Part shown: in pieces, positions 1 to 6,358 of the stretch
Layout of the letters: every line of letters begins with the position of its first letter
How positions within the stretch are numbered: the stretch's first letter is position 1
NCBI GenBank assembly: GCA_029879945.1
Contig: JAOUPJ010000204.1
Coordinates: 1 to 6,756, forward strand
DNA length: 6,756 nt
Direction of reading: 5' to 3'
Source: Gammaproteobacteria bacterium
GTDB taxonomy: Bacteria > Pseudomonadota > Gammaproteobacteria > S012-40
The notes under the pieces: model-generated
Database searches by the model: none
Told to the model about the DNA's origin: nothing
Seen by the model: the letters and a program-made list of their open reading frames with translations, nothing else
Made by a program: the position numbers and the translations under genes

Positions 1-1
1 G

Positions 2-919
2 CGGGGTAATCGAAAGTCTAAGAGCAAACGCATACTTGTTCCTAAAACTGTGCACCCTAAGTATCGGGCCACAGCCCAAACGATCGTTAAGCACCAGGGA
101 ATAACATTAGAAACTCTGGACTACGATCCGCAAGGCGGGCACACCAATGTGGCGTCCTTACCGAAAGATCCGGGTGACTTCACCGCACTGGTCGTGGCCT
201 CCCCGAATTTCTTCGGCACCCTGGAAGATGTAGATGAGTTGACGCAATGGGCGCACAGTCACAATGCGCTGGTGATTGCCGTTGTCAATCCCACCAGCCT
301 GGCCCTGTTGAATCCACCCGGACAATGGGGCGACTCCGGAGCGGATATCTGCTGCGGTGAAGGCCAACCACTGGGTATTCCACTGGCTTCCGGCGGCCCC
401 TATTTTGGTTTTCTGTGCTGCAAGCAGGATCTGGTCAGACAAATGCCAGGGCGCATTGTGGGTAGAACGGTAGACCAGGAAGGCAAAGAAGGTTTCACCC
501 TAACTTTACAAGCACGAGAGCAGCACATCAGACGCTCCAAGGCCACTTCGAACATCTGTACCAACCAGGGCCTGATGGTGACTGCTGCAACCATTTATAT
601 GTCTATCATGGGTCCAGAAGGCTTGAAACAGACTGCCATGGCCAGCCATGCCAACCTCAATGCGACTACCGAGGCCTTGTCTTCTATTGGAGGGGTTGAC
701 GTTCTTTTTGATCGCCCACGTTTTCATGAAGCCGTGATCAAACTTTCTCGTGATTCCAAAGAAGTGATCAAGGAACTGGCCAAGCAAAATATTGTAGGCG
801 GCGTGGACTTGTCCCGTGATTTTCCTGAGTTGGGAAATGCCTTGCTGATTTGCGCAACGGAAACCAAAACAGCCGAAGACATTTCTGTTTATGCTAACGC
901 AATGAAGTCTCTGCTTTAG
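2..919 (+). CDS. gcvPA: Glycine dehydrogenase (decarboxylating) subunit 1, 5'-truncated by window edge
   Basis: This is the N-terminal-half subunit of the split P-protein of the glycine cleavage system. With GcvPB it decarboxylates glycine on PLP and passes the aminomethyl group to lipoyl-GcvH in the cytoplasm. The frame is open from base 2 with no stop, and the residues before the GTG at 50 (ILVPKTVHPKYR) already match the family, so that GTG is an internal valine and the real start lies outside the window. About 305 residues are present. Complete GcvPA proteins are about 450, so roughly 140 N-terminal residues are missing. Family hallmarks are clear: GEGQPLGIP, GGPYFGF, MPGRIVGRTVD, FTLTLQAREQHIRR and KATSNICTNQGL, followed by an ordinary C-terminus and a TAG stop. 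The PLP lysine is in GcvPB. tpx starts 37 bases downstream and gcvPB follows it, so co-transcription is likely. Identification is secure; the split P-protein form is shown by the separate gcvPB. Confidence 0.96.
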   Translation, partial: RGNRKSKSKRILVPKTVHPKYRATAQTIVKHQGITLETLDYDPQGGHTNVASLPKDPGDFTALVVASPNFFGTLEDVDELTQWAHSHNALVIAVVNPTSLALLNPPGQWGDSGADICCGEGQPLGIPLASGGPYFGFLCCKQDLVRQMPGRIVGRTVDQEGKEGFTLTLQAREQHIRRSKATSNICTNQGLMVTAATIYMSIMGPEGLKQTAMASHANLNATTEALSSIGGVDVLFDRPRFHEAVIKLSRDSKEVIKELAKQNIVGGVDLSRDFPELGNALLICATETKTAEDISVYANAMKSLL

Positions 920-956
920 CGGTTAACGATCTAAAACATCTAAAAAGGAGAGTAGA

Positions 957-1457
957 ATGGCTACTGTTACATTGGGTGGAAAACCCTGCAACACCAATGG
1001 TGAGTTACCGGCAGTGGGAAGCAAAGCACCGGATTTCAAATTGACTGATGGTGATCTTGCTGATCATACACTGGAGAGTTTTTCGGGTAAGAAAAAACTG
1101 ATTAGCATCGTACCCAGTCTCGATACAGGAACTTGCGCCACATCAACCAAAAAATTTAACGAACATGCGAACAACCTAAACAACACAGTCATTCTTGTTG
1201 TTTCAGGAGATCTTCCTTTTGCTCAAGGACGCTTCTGCGGGGCGGAAAAACTGGGTAACGTTATTCCCCTATCGATGATGCGTTCACGCAATTTTGCCAA
1301 AGACTATGGCGTGCTACTAACAGACGGCCCACTAGCTGGCATAACCACACGTGCCGTTGTGGCACTCGACACAGACAACACCGTGCTTCACACCCAGCTG
1401 GTTGGCGAAATTGCCGATGAACCCGATTATGATGCAGCACTGGCTGCCCTTAAGTAA
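957..1457 (+). CDS. tpx: Thiol peroxidase, atypical 2-Cys peroxiredoxin (Tpx)
   Basis: Tpx reduces hydrogen peroxide and organic hydroperoxides, normally using thioredoxin as reductant. The 166-residue length is typical. The peroxidatic cysteine is C60 in the PSLDTGTCATS motif, with T57 of the active-site T-x-x-C. The resolving cysteine is C94 in DLPFAQGRFCGAE, giving the 34-residue spacing of the Tpx family. R132 in ITTRAVV corresponds to the conserved active-site arginine. The C-terminus (VGEIADEPDYDAALAALK) closely resembles E. coli Tpx. The start is fixed by AAGGAG at 945-950, six bases before the ATG. An extra cysteine at position 11 is not an active-site residue of the family. The gene lies between gcvPA and gcvPB in the same direction with no visible promoter of its own in the 37-base gap, so it is probably expressed with the glycine cleavage genes. 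Enzyme identity is very secure; why it sits there is unknown. Confidence 0.97.
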   Translation: MATVTLGGKPCNTNGELPAVGSKAPDFKLTDGDLADHTLESFSGKKKLISIVPSLDTGTCATSTKKFNEHANNLNNTVILVVSGDLPFAQGRFCGAEKLGNVIPLSMMRSRNFAKDYGVLLTDGPLAGITTRAVVALDTDNTVLHTQLVGEIADEPDYDAALAALK

Positions 1458-1480
1458 TAATAGAGAGTAGTAGAGATTAG
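1455..1480 (+). repeat. Triple stop and tandem 10-base near-repeat in the tpx-gcvPB gap
   Basis: The tpx stop TAA (1455-1457) is followed in frame by TAA (1458-1460) and TAG (1461-1463). The bases TAGAGAGTAG (1461-1470) and TAGAGATTAG (1471-1480) are adjacent copies that differ at one base. The 8-mer GAGAGTAG (1463-1470) also occurs at 948-955, directly before the tpx start, so tpx is flanked by a short direct repeat. The gcvPB ATG is at 1484. The second copy supplies only a weak purine-rich ribosome-binding region (GAGATTAGG). The pattern is seen directly; a function or origin is not established. Confidence 0.6.
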
Positions 1481-1483
1481 GAT

Positions 1484-2947
1484 ATGTTAATTCAACAAGA
1501 GTCACGCGCTGCGCGTGTCAACCGTTCTCAAACTAAAGACGCGAAAATTGAGTCTCCCAATATTCCCGGTAAGTGGTTACGCAATTCGCTGCCCGCCTTA
1601 CCCCAGGTATCGGAACTTCAGGCGGTTCGCCACTACACTCGTCTTTCACAAAAGAACTTTTCCATCGACACGCATTTCTATCCACTGGGCTCTTGTACCA
1701 TGAAATACAATCCCCGGGCCTGCAACTCATTAGCGATGCGTCCTGAATTTTTGTCCAGGCACCCACAAAGTGATGCGAGTTTAGGTCAAGGATTTCTCGC
1801 CTGCATGTATGATCTCCAGGAAATGCTCAAAGGTGTGACGGGCATGCATGCTGTGTCACTTTCACCGATGGCGGGTGCTCAAGGGGAATTTGCCGGCGTC
1901 GCCATGATACGCGCCTATCACGATTCCCGAGGAGATACGGAAAGAACCGAGATTCTGGTTCCAGATGCGGCGCACGGCACCAATCCCGCCACCGCCGCGA
2001 TGTGTGGTTACACCGTGAAAGAGATCCCCACCGATGATAATGGCGATGTGGACATCGAAGCCTTACGCAGTAAGATCGGCCCTAAAACGGCGGGCCTGAT
2101 GCTGACCAACCCGTCCACCTTGGGCGTGTTTGAGCGAACCATTAAAGAAATCTCGTCTATGGTGCATAAAGCAGGCGGCTTGCTTTATTATGATGGAGCG
2201 AATCTCAACGCCATACTCGGTAAAGTGCGTCCTGGCGATATGGGTTTTGACGTCATTCACTTGAATCTGCACAAGACGTTTTCCACACCTCACGGCGGCG
2301 GTGGCCCAGGGTCAGGTCCGGTGGGTGTAGCCGCTCGTCTGGAGCCGTTTCTTCCAGTACCCGTTGTCGCAAAAACGGGCGATGGCTACGTACTGCAGGA
2401 TGAAAACGAAAGACCCCAAACCATGGGTCGCCTGTCGGCCTTCATGGGTAATGCCGGGATTATGCTGCGCGCCTATATCTATGCTTGCCTGTTAGGGGAA
2501 GAAGGGATGACGCGTGTTGCTGATTTTGCCACCCTCAACGCCAATTACCTGATGAAGCGTATGCAGGAAGCAGGGTTCGAGCTGGCCTATCCCAAACGAC
2601 GGGCCACCCATGAATTCATTGTCACGGTGAAGCGTCAGGCCAAAGAAAATGGTGTCACCGCCATGGATTTTGCCAAACGTCTGCTGGATCTGGGTTTTCA
2701 CGCACCCACTACCTATTTTCCTTTGTTGGTTCCGGAATGTTTATTGATAGAGCCTACCGAAACCGAAACCAAAGACGTCCTGGATGCCTTTGTCGATGCC
2801 ATGAAGCGTATCGATCAAGAGGGCAAAAAGGATTCAGCGTTTCTCAAAGGGGCACCCTATACCATGCCAGTCAAACGATTGGATGAAGTGCGGGCAGCCA
2901 AACAATTAGACTTGCGATGGAACGCCGAAGCCGAGGGAAATGGCTAA
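1484..2947 (+). CDS. gcvPB: Glycine dehydrogenase (decarboxylating) subunit 2
   Basis: This is the PLP-binding C-terminal-half subunit of the split glycine decarboxylase (P-protein), acting with GcvPA, GcvH, GcvT and Lpd. The 487-residue length is normal for the family. The N-terminus MLIQQESRAARV fits the usual short start (MLI-x-E-x-S-R-x-G-R). Core signatures follow in order: RHYTRLSQKNFSIDTHFYPLGSC (broken here as RHYTRLSQ and FYPLGSCTMKYNPR, about residues 49-78), LSPMAGAQGE (126-135), DAAHGTNPA (161-169), LTNPSTLGVFE (207-217) and YYDGANLNA (235-243). K264 in HLNLHKTFSTPHGGGGPG is the expected Schiff-base lysine, followed by the glycine-rich loop. The C-terminal part has TYFPLLVPECLLIEPTETE, also typical. 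The ATG is preceded only by a weak Shine-Dalgarno. The 3' end overlaps dgkA by 8 bases. No truncation or missing key residue is seen. Confidence 0.97.
   Translation: MLIQQESRAARVNRSQTKDAKIESPNIPGKWLRNSLPALPQVSELQAVRHYTRLSQKNFSIDTHFYPLGSCTMKYNPRACNSLAMRPEFLSRHPQSDASLGQGFLACMYDLQEMLKGVTGMHAVSLSPMAGAQGEFAGVAMIRAYHDSRGDTERTEILVPDAAHGTNPATAAMCGYTVKEIPTDDNGDVDIEALRSKIGPKTAGLMLTNPSTLGVFERTIKEISSMVHKAGGLLYYDGANLNAILGKVRPGDMGFDVIHLNLHKTFSTPHGGGGPGSGPVGVAARLEPFLPVPVVAKTGDGYVLQDENERPQTMGRLSAFMGNAGIMLRAYIYACLLGEEGMTRVADFATLNANYLMKRMQEAGFELAYPKRRATHEFIVTVKRQAKENGVTAMDFAKRLLDLGFHAPTTYFPLLVPECLLIEPTETETKDVLDAFVDAMKRIDQEGKKDSAFLKGAPYTMPVKRLDEVRAAKQLDLRWNAEAEGNG
2933..2942 (+). promoter_or_regulatory. dgkA ribosome binding site and start inside the end of gcvPB
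   Basis: GAGGG at 2933-2937 lies two bases before the dgkA ATG (2940-2942), all within the last codons of gcvPB, whose TAA stop is at 2945-2947. The spacing is shorter than the usual optimum. Together with the overlap, this suggests that dgkA translation depends on ribosomes finishing gcvPB. No other start codon fits the conserved DgkA N-terminus, so this start is well supported even though the site is cramped. Confidence 0.6.
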
Positions 2948-3302
2948 TCAAGAAAACAAAGGATTAAAGCGAATAATCAATGCAACCGGATATTCCTGGA
3001 AGGGTTTCGTCGCCTGCTATCAGAACGAAGAAGCCTTTCGTCAGGAATTCTGGTTGTCGCTTATTCTGATCCCTGCCGCCTTTTTTATCACCAATGATAA
3101 AGTGAATCTTGCCTTGATGATAGGCAGTGTATTACTCGTACTTATCGTTGAGCTTTTAAACTCCGGAATCGAGGCAGTAGTTGATAGAATTGGTCTGGAA
3201 AAGCATGAGTTATCTGGCCGCGCCAAAGATATAGGCTCTGCTGCCGTGTTTGTCTCTCTAACAAACGTTGTGCTTGTCTGGGGACTCATTATAATTCTCT
3301 AA
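2940..3302 (+). CDS. dgkA: Diacylglycerol kinase, small integral-membrane type
   Basis: DgkA phosphorylates sn-1,2-diacylglycerol with ATP to give phosphatidic acid at the inner membrane, recycling lipid left over from phosphoglycerol or phosphoethanolamine transfer to envelope polymers. The 120 residues match the E. coli enzyme length (about 122). The N-terminal amphipathic part has INATGYSWKG (13-22) and NEEAFRQE (29-36). Three hydrophobic segments follow at roughly 37-51, 55-74 and 98-119. The catalytic signature ELLNSGIEAVVDRIG (71-85) holds E71, N74 and E78, and HELSGRAKDIGSAAV (89-103) contains the conserved K96-D97 pair. The start overlaps gcvPB by 8 bases. The next gene begins 39 bases downstream. 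An MdoB/LtaS-like transferase, a possible diacylglycerol source, lies one gene further on. No anomalies are seen in length or key residues. Confidence 0.96.
   Translation: MANQENKGLKRIINATGYSWKGFVACYQNEEAFRQEFWLSLILIPAAFFITNDKVNLALMIGSVLLVLIVELLNSGIEAVVDRIGLEKHELSGRAKDIGSAAVFVSLTNVVLVWGLIIIL
3268..3295 (+). promoter_or_regulatory. Candidate sigma70 promoter for the PfkB-family kinase gene
   Basis: A perfect TATAAT lies at 3290-3295 inside the last codons of dgkA. A weak -35 match, TTGTGC (3268-3273, three of six), is 16 bases upstream. Transcription would begin near 3302, leaving a leader of about 40 bases with a good ribosome site (AGGGAGG, 3331-3337) before the ATG at 3342. The dgkA sequence here codes for hydrophobic residues (LIIIL) rich in A and T, so a chance match is possible. 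Confidence 0.33.
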
Positions 3303-3341
3303 AATTGTCAAACCGATCTTGTAGTATCCAAGGGAGGATCT

Positions 3342-4283
3342 ATGTCCGCACTGATTTGTGGCTCTTATGCATTCGACTCCATCATGGTCTTCAACGACCA
3401 ATTTAAAAATCATATCCTGCCAGACAAGACACATATGATAAATGTCTCTTTCCTGGTGCCAGAGATGCGACGAAATTTCGGCGGATGTGCAGGAAACATT
3501 GCCTACAATCTAAAACTATTGGGCGGAAACCCCTTACCCATGGCCTCAGTAGGAACAGATTTCACCCCCTACCGGGACTGGATGACGAAATGCGCCATAG
3601 AACAAAAATACATCAGAGTGATTGATAACAGCTTTACCGGTCAAGCCTTTATTACCACGGACATGGATGATAACCAAATCACCGCGTTCCACCCCGGTGC
3701 CATGTCTTTTTCGCATGAACTTTCCATCAATGATGTAGACGAAAAGATCGCGATAGGAATCGTTTCACCGGATGGTCGTGATGGCATGATTCAGCACGCC
3801 AGGGAATTCTATGAAAACAATATTCCCTTCATTTTCGACCCCGGTCAGGGCTTGCCCATGTTCGACGGGAGTGACCTGAAGCGATTTATAGAACAGGCCA
3901 CCTGGGTGGCGGCCAACGATTACGAGGCCCAGCTGATACAGGAACGTACCGGCTTATCTCCCCATGAAGTGGCAGAACATGTCGATGCCTACATCATTAC
4001 TCTGGGAGCAAAAGGCTCACATATCTATGTGAAAGAACATCGGTACGAAATTCCTGCGGCCAAACCCACAGAAATTTCGGATCCAACCGGCTGCGGCGAT
4101 GCATTTCGGGCAGGTTTGTTGTATGGGCTAAGCAATAATTTGGGCTGGGAAGTGACTGGACGTATCGCGTCGCTAATGGGCGCTATCAAAATTGAAAACC
4201 ATGGGCCACAAAATCACCAATTCACCAAAGAGGAATTTGCCAAGCGATATGAAGAGAACTTCGGCAGCACAATATCGCTATAA
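3342..4283 (+). CDS. PfkB/ribokinase-family kinase, probably nucleoside (adenosine-type) kinase
   Basis: This is a cytoplasmic ATP-dependent kinase of the ribokinase/PfkB fold, 313 residues, the usual length. Seen motifs are: the N-terminal beta strand ALICGSYAFDSI; the GG substrate-side signature NFGGCAGNIAYNLKLLGG (45-62); TDMDDNQITAFHPGAMS (106-122); FDPGQGLP (165-172); the NxxE motif NDYE (192-195) linked to metal/phosphate handling; TLGAKGS (220-226); and the anion-hole/catalytic signature DPTGCGDAFRAGLL (247-260) with D253 as the catalytic base. The T-D-x-D-x-N-Q-I-T and F-D-P-G-Q-x-L-P segments resemble, from memory, the Methanocaldococcus nucleoside kinase group, and many bacterial relatives are labelled adenosine kinase. 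A sugar substrate is not excluded. The anion hole reads GCGD rather than the common GAGD. The start follows AGGGAGG (3331-3337) at good spacing. The gene sits between two lipid-related genes with no obvious metabolic link, and may use the internal promoter in the end of dgkA. Confidence 0.9.
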   Translation: MSALICGSYAFDSIMVFNDQFKNHILPDKTHMINVSFLVPEMRRNFGGCAGNIAYNLKLLGGNPLPMASVGTDFTPYRDWMTKCAIEQKYIRVIDNSFTGQAFITTDMDDNQITAFHPGAMSFSHELSINDVDEKIAIGIVSPDGRDGMIQHAREFYENNIPFIFDPGQGLPMFDGSDLKRFIEQATWVAANDYEAQLIQERTGLSPHEVAEHVDAYIITLGAKGSHIYVKEHRYEIPAAKPTEISDPTGCGDAFRAGLLYGLSNNLGWEVTGRIASLMGAIKIENHGPQNHQFTKEEFAKRYEENFGSTISL

Positions 4284-4284
4284 T
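4279..4284 (+). promoter_or_regulatory. Candidate -10 box over the stop of the PfkB-family gene
   Basis: A perfect TATAAT overlaps the TAA stop (4281-4283). No convincing -35 element is found 16-18 bases upstream (the region reads about GAACTT) and there is no extended -10 TG. If it is used, transcription would start near 4291, just before the inverted repeat at 4296-4325, so the transferase mRNA would begin with a stem-loop. This is a weak call that rests on the -10 match and its position. Confidence 0.25.
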
Positions 4285-4295
4285 TTACCTGTGCT

Positions 4296-4325
4296 ATGGG
4301 TGGATTTGCGCTTGCCTCCACCCAT
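4296..4325 (+). promoter_or_regulatory. Perfect 9-bp inverted repeat (leader hairpin) before the lipid transferase gene
   Basis: ATGGGTGGA (4296-4304) and TCCACCCAT (4317-4325) are exact reverse complements around a 12-base loop. The stem has five G-C pairs. No T-run follows on either strand, so it is not a standard Rho-independent terminator. It fills half of the 63-base gap between the kinase stop and the likely transferase start at 4347. It could be an mRNA-stabilising 5' stem-loop, a processing site, or a protein-binding operator. The repeat itself is certain; its role is inferred. Confidence 0.6.
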
Positions 4326-4346
4326 CCTGAGCGGTGCCGACAATAT

Positions 4347-6287
4347 ATGAACGAACAATCTTTCATCGAAAAGCTCGGTCCACTCCGAACCCTGTTTGAA
4401 TTCACCCTACTGGCCCTATTCCTATTTGCAGCCAATCGCTTGCTACTGGCACTGGTCTATCAACCGGAGCTTTCATTCTGGGAATTCATCAAACTATGGC
4501 CCATCGGTCTGCGTATAGACACCATCCTACTCAGCATGGTGATGTTTGTTCCTGTTTGCCTGGCGCTACTGGTCCCAAACAATCTTCGAAAATTCAGCAA
4601 CGCCATTATCGTTCTCTATTTAACACTGGCAGGAACACTTTTTGTGCATCTGGAAATCGCCACCCTATGGTACATGGGCGAATACAGCGCCAGACCGAAC
4701 CAGTTCTATTTCCAATACCTGAGTCACCCTGGCGAAGTCTTTGGCATGATCTGGAAGTCCATGAAACTGCCCGTCTTTGTCATGGCAGTCATTTTGGCAA
4801 TTGTGATTCCCTGGCTTTGGCGTAATACCAAATACAGTTTGAAGAACGAAACACATTGGAATCAACAAACCAAATTACTGGTTTTTCCAGTTGCACTACT
4901 CCTTCTGGTGTTCGGCGCGAGATCCGGATTCAATATGGCAGCACCCAATATCTCTTTGGCCGCCTATAGCAATAGCTATGTAGCCAATCAGATCGCCCTA
5001 AATTCCAGTTATTCACTCATGTATTCGGCCTATCGGTATACCGAAAATTCCAGCAAATCAGAAGACCTGTTTGGCACTATGCCTGAAGAAGAGATCGTAA
5101 AGCGTGTGCGCAAGTATATGCTTGTGGATGAGAATGAGTTTACCGATGCCAAGCGACCGACCCTGCATAAACAAATCGGCACCACTGTTAACGACACGCC
5201 CAAGAATCTGGTTATTATTCTAATGGAAGGCATGGGTTACGATACCTTGCGTAACACGAAGGGAATTAATGTTGCCCCGGTACTTGAGCAATTAGGAAAA
5301 CAGGGCATTAGCTTTGACAATCTCTATTCAACCGGAATACGCACCTATCGAGGCGTGGAGGCAGTGGTGAGTGGCTACCCCCCTCCTTCTTATGACAGCA
5401 CGGCTTTAAAACTCGATCTGGCACAGCACGATTTTTTTAGTATCGCCGCACTGCTAAAAAACCAGGGCTACTTCACCAGCTTTTTCTACGGCGGCGAGTC
5501 CCATTTTGACAATATGGCCAGTTATTTACTCGGCAATGGTTTTGACAAACTATTCGATAAAGATGATTTTCCCGATGCCGAATTTACAGGCGTGTGGGGA
5601 GCTTCTGATGAAGACGTGTTTCGAGCCGCAAATGACTACTTCAAGACCCAACAACAGCCTTTTGCTTCCGTCATTCTTACACTGAGCCATCACTCACCCT
5701 TTGATTTTCCTCAAGGAAAATTTAATCTGGTAACAGAACCCGTCGATCATCCTTTGAACGCCGCTCGCTACGCAGACTACGCCATCGGAAAATTCTTTGA
5801 TATAGCCCGGCCCGAAAAATATTTCGATAACACCGTGTTTGTACTCGTAGCAGACCACCCTCGTAGTATAGAGGCCATCAGAAGAGTGCCCATTGATCGA
5901 TACCAGATTCCTGCTGTAATACTTGGACCCAATGTGCCACAGATGAATGTCACCGCCCTGACTGGGCAACTGGACGTGCTACCCACAGCGCTTCATTTTA
6001 TTGGCCTGGATCTAACCCATCCCATGATTGGAAACAATATGATGTTGGCTGGAAAATCCTATACCGGTTCGGCCATTATGCAATATCAGGAAAATATGGC
6101 TTTCGCACAAGGAAACCGTGTAGTGATGTTCGTTCCCTATCAGGAACGTTCCGCCCACTTATGGAATCGAAACAAACTCATAGACATGGATCTGGATCCC
6201 GAATTGGAAAAGGATGCCTTGGCACATATCTTGTTTCCAGGTTTAGCGTATGAAAAGGGATATTATAAGTTTCCTTTGTTGCCTTGA
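4347..6287 (+). CDS. LtaS/MdoB-like membrane sulfatase-fold lipid head-group transferase
   Basis: This COG1368 enzyme (alkaline-phosphatase superfamily) probably moves a phosphoglycerol or similar group from a phospholipid to an envelope acceptor outside the inner membrane. From the ATG at 4347 it has 646 residues; an in-frame ATG at 4296 would add 17. I prefer 4347 because the protein then starts MNEQSFIEKLGPL just before the first membrane segment, while 4296 lies in a hairpin stem with no ribosome site. The site before 4347 is also weak (GAGCGG, 4329-4334). Five TM segments lie near 16-37, 55-76, 84-108, 139-159 and 176-191. The catalytic domain follows: ILMEGMGYD with metal ligand E294, STGIRTYRGVEAV with predicted nucleophile T333 (codon 5343-5345), FYGGESHFDNM, WGASDEDVF, TLSHHSPF and VFVLVADHPRS with D503-H504. 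All expected catalytic residues are present. Acceptor and donor cannot be read from sequence; phosphoethanolamine transfer is an alternative. DgkA nearby would fit diacylglycerol as by-product. Confidence 0.88.
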   Translation: MNEQSFIEKLGPLRTLFEFTLLALFLFAANRLLLALVYQPELSFWEFIKLWPIGLRIDTILLSMVMFVPVCLALLVPNNLRKFSNAIIVLYLTLAGTLFVHLEIATLWYMGEYSARPNQFYFQYLSHPGEVFGMIWKSMKLPVFVMAVILAIVIPWLWRNTKYSLKNETHWNQQTKLLVFPVALLLLVFGARSGFNMAAPNISLAAYSNSYVANQIALNSSYSLMYSAYRYTENSSKSEDLFGTMPEEEIVKRVRKYMLVDENEFTDAKRPTLHKQIGTTVNDTPKNLVIILMEGMGYDTLRNTKGINVAPVLEQLGKQGISFDNLYSTGIRTYRGVEAVVSGYPPPSYDSTALKLDLAQHDFFSIAALLKNQGYFTSFFYGGESHFDNMASYLLGNGFDKLFDKDDFPDAEFTGVWGASDEDVFRAANDYFKTQQQPFASVILTLSHHSPFDFPQGKFNLVTEPVDHPLNAARYADYAIGKFFDIARPEKYFDNTVFVLVADHPRSIEAIRRVPIDRYQIPAVILGPNVPQMNVTALTGQLDVLPTALHFIGLDLTHPMIGNNMMLAGKSYTGSAIMQYQENMAFAQGNRVVMFVPYQERSAHLWNRNKLIDMDLDPELEKDALAHILFPGLAYEKGYYKFPLLP

Positions 6288-6313
6288 TACGCATAGCAAT
6301 CATCTACCATAAT
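6284..6313 (+). promoter_or_regulatory. Candidate sigma70 promoter for the TIGR03546-like gene
   Basis: TTGATA (6284-6289, five of six to TTGACA) overlaps the TGA stop of the transferase gene. CATAAT (6308-6313, five of six to TATAAT) follows after an 18-base spacer. Transcription would start near 6320, giving a leader of about 40 bases. This is the best promoter match in the window and sits in its largest intergenic gap (71 bases). No terminator hairpin with a T-run is seen here, so read-through from upstream is also possible. Confidence 0.5.
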
Positions 6314-6358
6314 CTTTAGATATAAATAACAGTTTCTAACTCAGGGAAGAGTTCAAAC

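Noticed and set aside
50..52. GTG as the start of the first gene
   Set aside because: The frame stays open to base 2 and the preceding residues (ILVPKT) already match GcvPA, so this codon is an internal valine of a gene cut by the window edge.
158..787. Minus-strand open frames opposite gcvPA (158-442, 400-594, 506-787)
   Set aside because: They overlap each other and a strongly conserved gene, show no recognisable protein motif, and are explained as shadows of the coding strand.
1515..2701. Open frames inside gcvPB (1515-1703 plus strand; 1533-1766, 2063-2293 and 2492-2701 minus strand)
   Set aside because: They are short, have no motif or convincing ribosome site, and lie wholly within the well-conserved gcvPB.
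3041..3289. 82-residue minus-strand frame opposite dgkA
   Set aside because: It mirrors the hydrophobic codons of dgkA and has low-complexity Ser/Thr-rich content with no family resemblance.
4296..4325. Inverted repeat as a Rho-independent terminator
   Set aside because: Neither strand has a T-run after the stem, so it does not meet the terminator pattern; it is kept only as a hairpin of unknown role.
4496..4825. 109-residue plus-strand frame inside the transferase gene
   Set aside because: It lies in another frame across the conserved membrane region, is rich in His/Arg without any motif, and is a shadow.
5694..5986. Two overlapping minus-strand frames opposite the transferase catalytic domain
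   Set aside because: They cover the conserved D-H metal-site region of the real gene and show no protein features of their own.
6312..6321. Small palindrome ATCTTTAGAT before the last gene
   Set aside because: A 4-bp A/T-rich stem with a 2-base loop is too small to be a stable hairpin and is expected by chance in AT-rich DNA.
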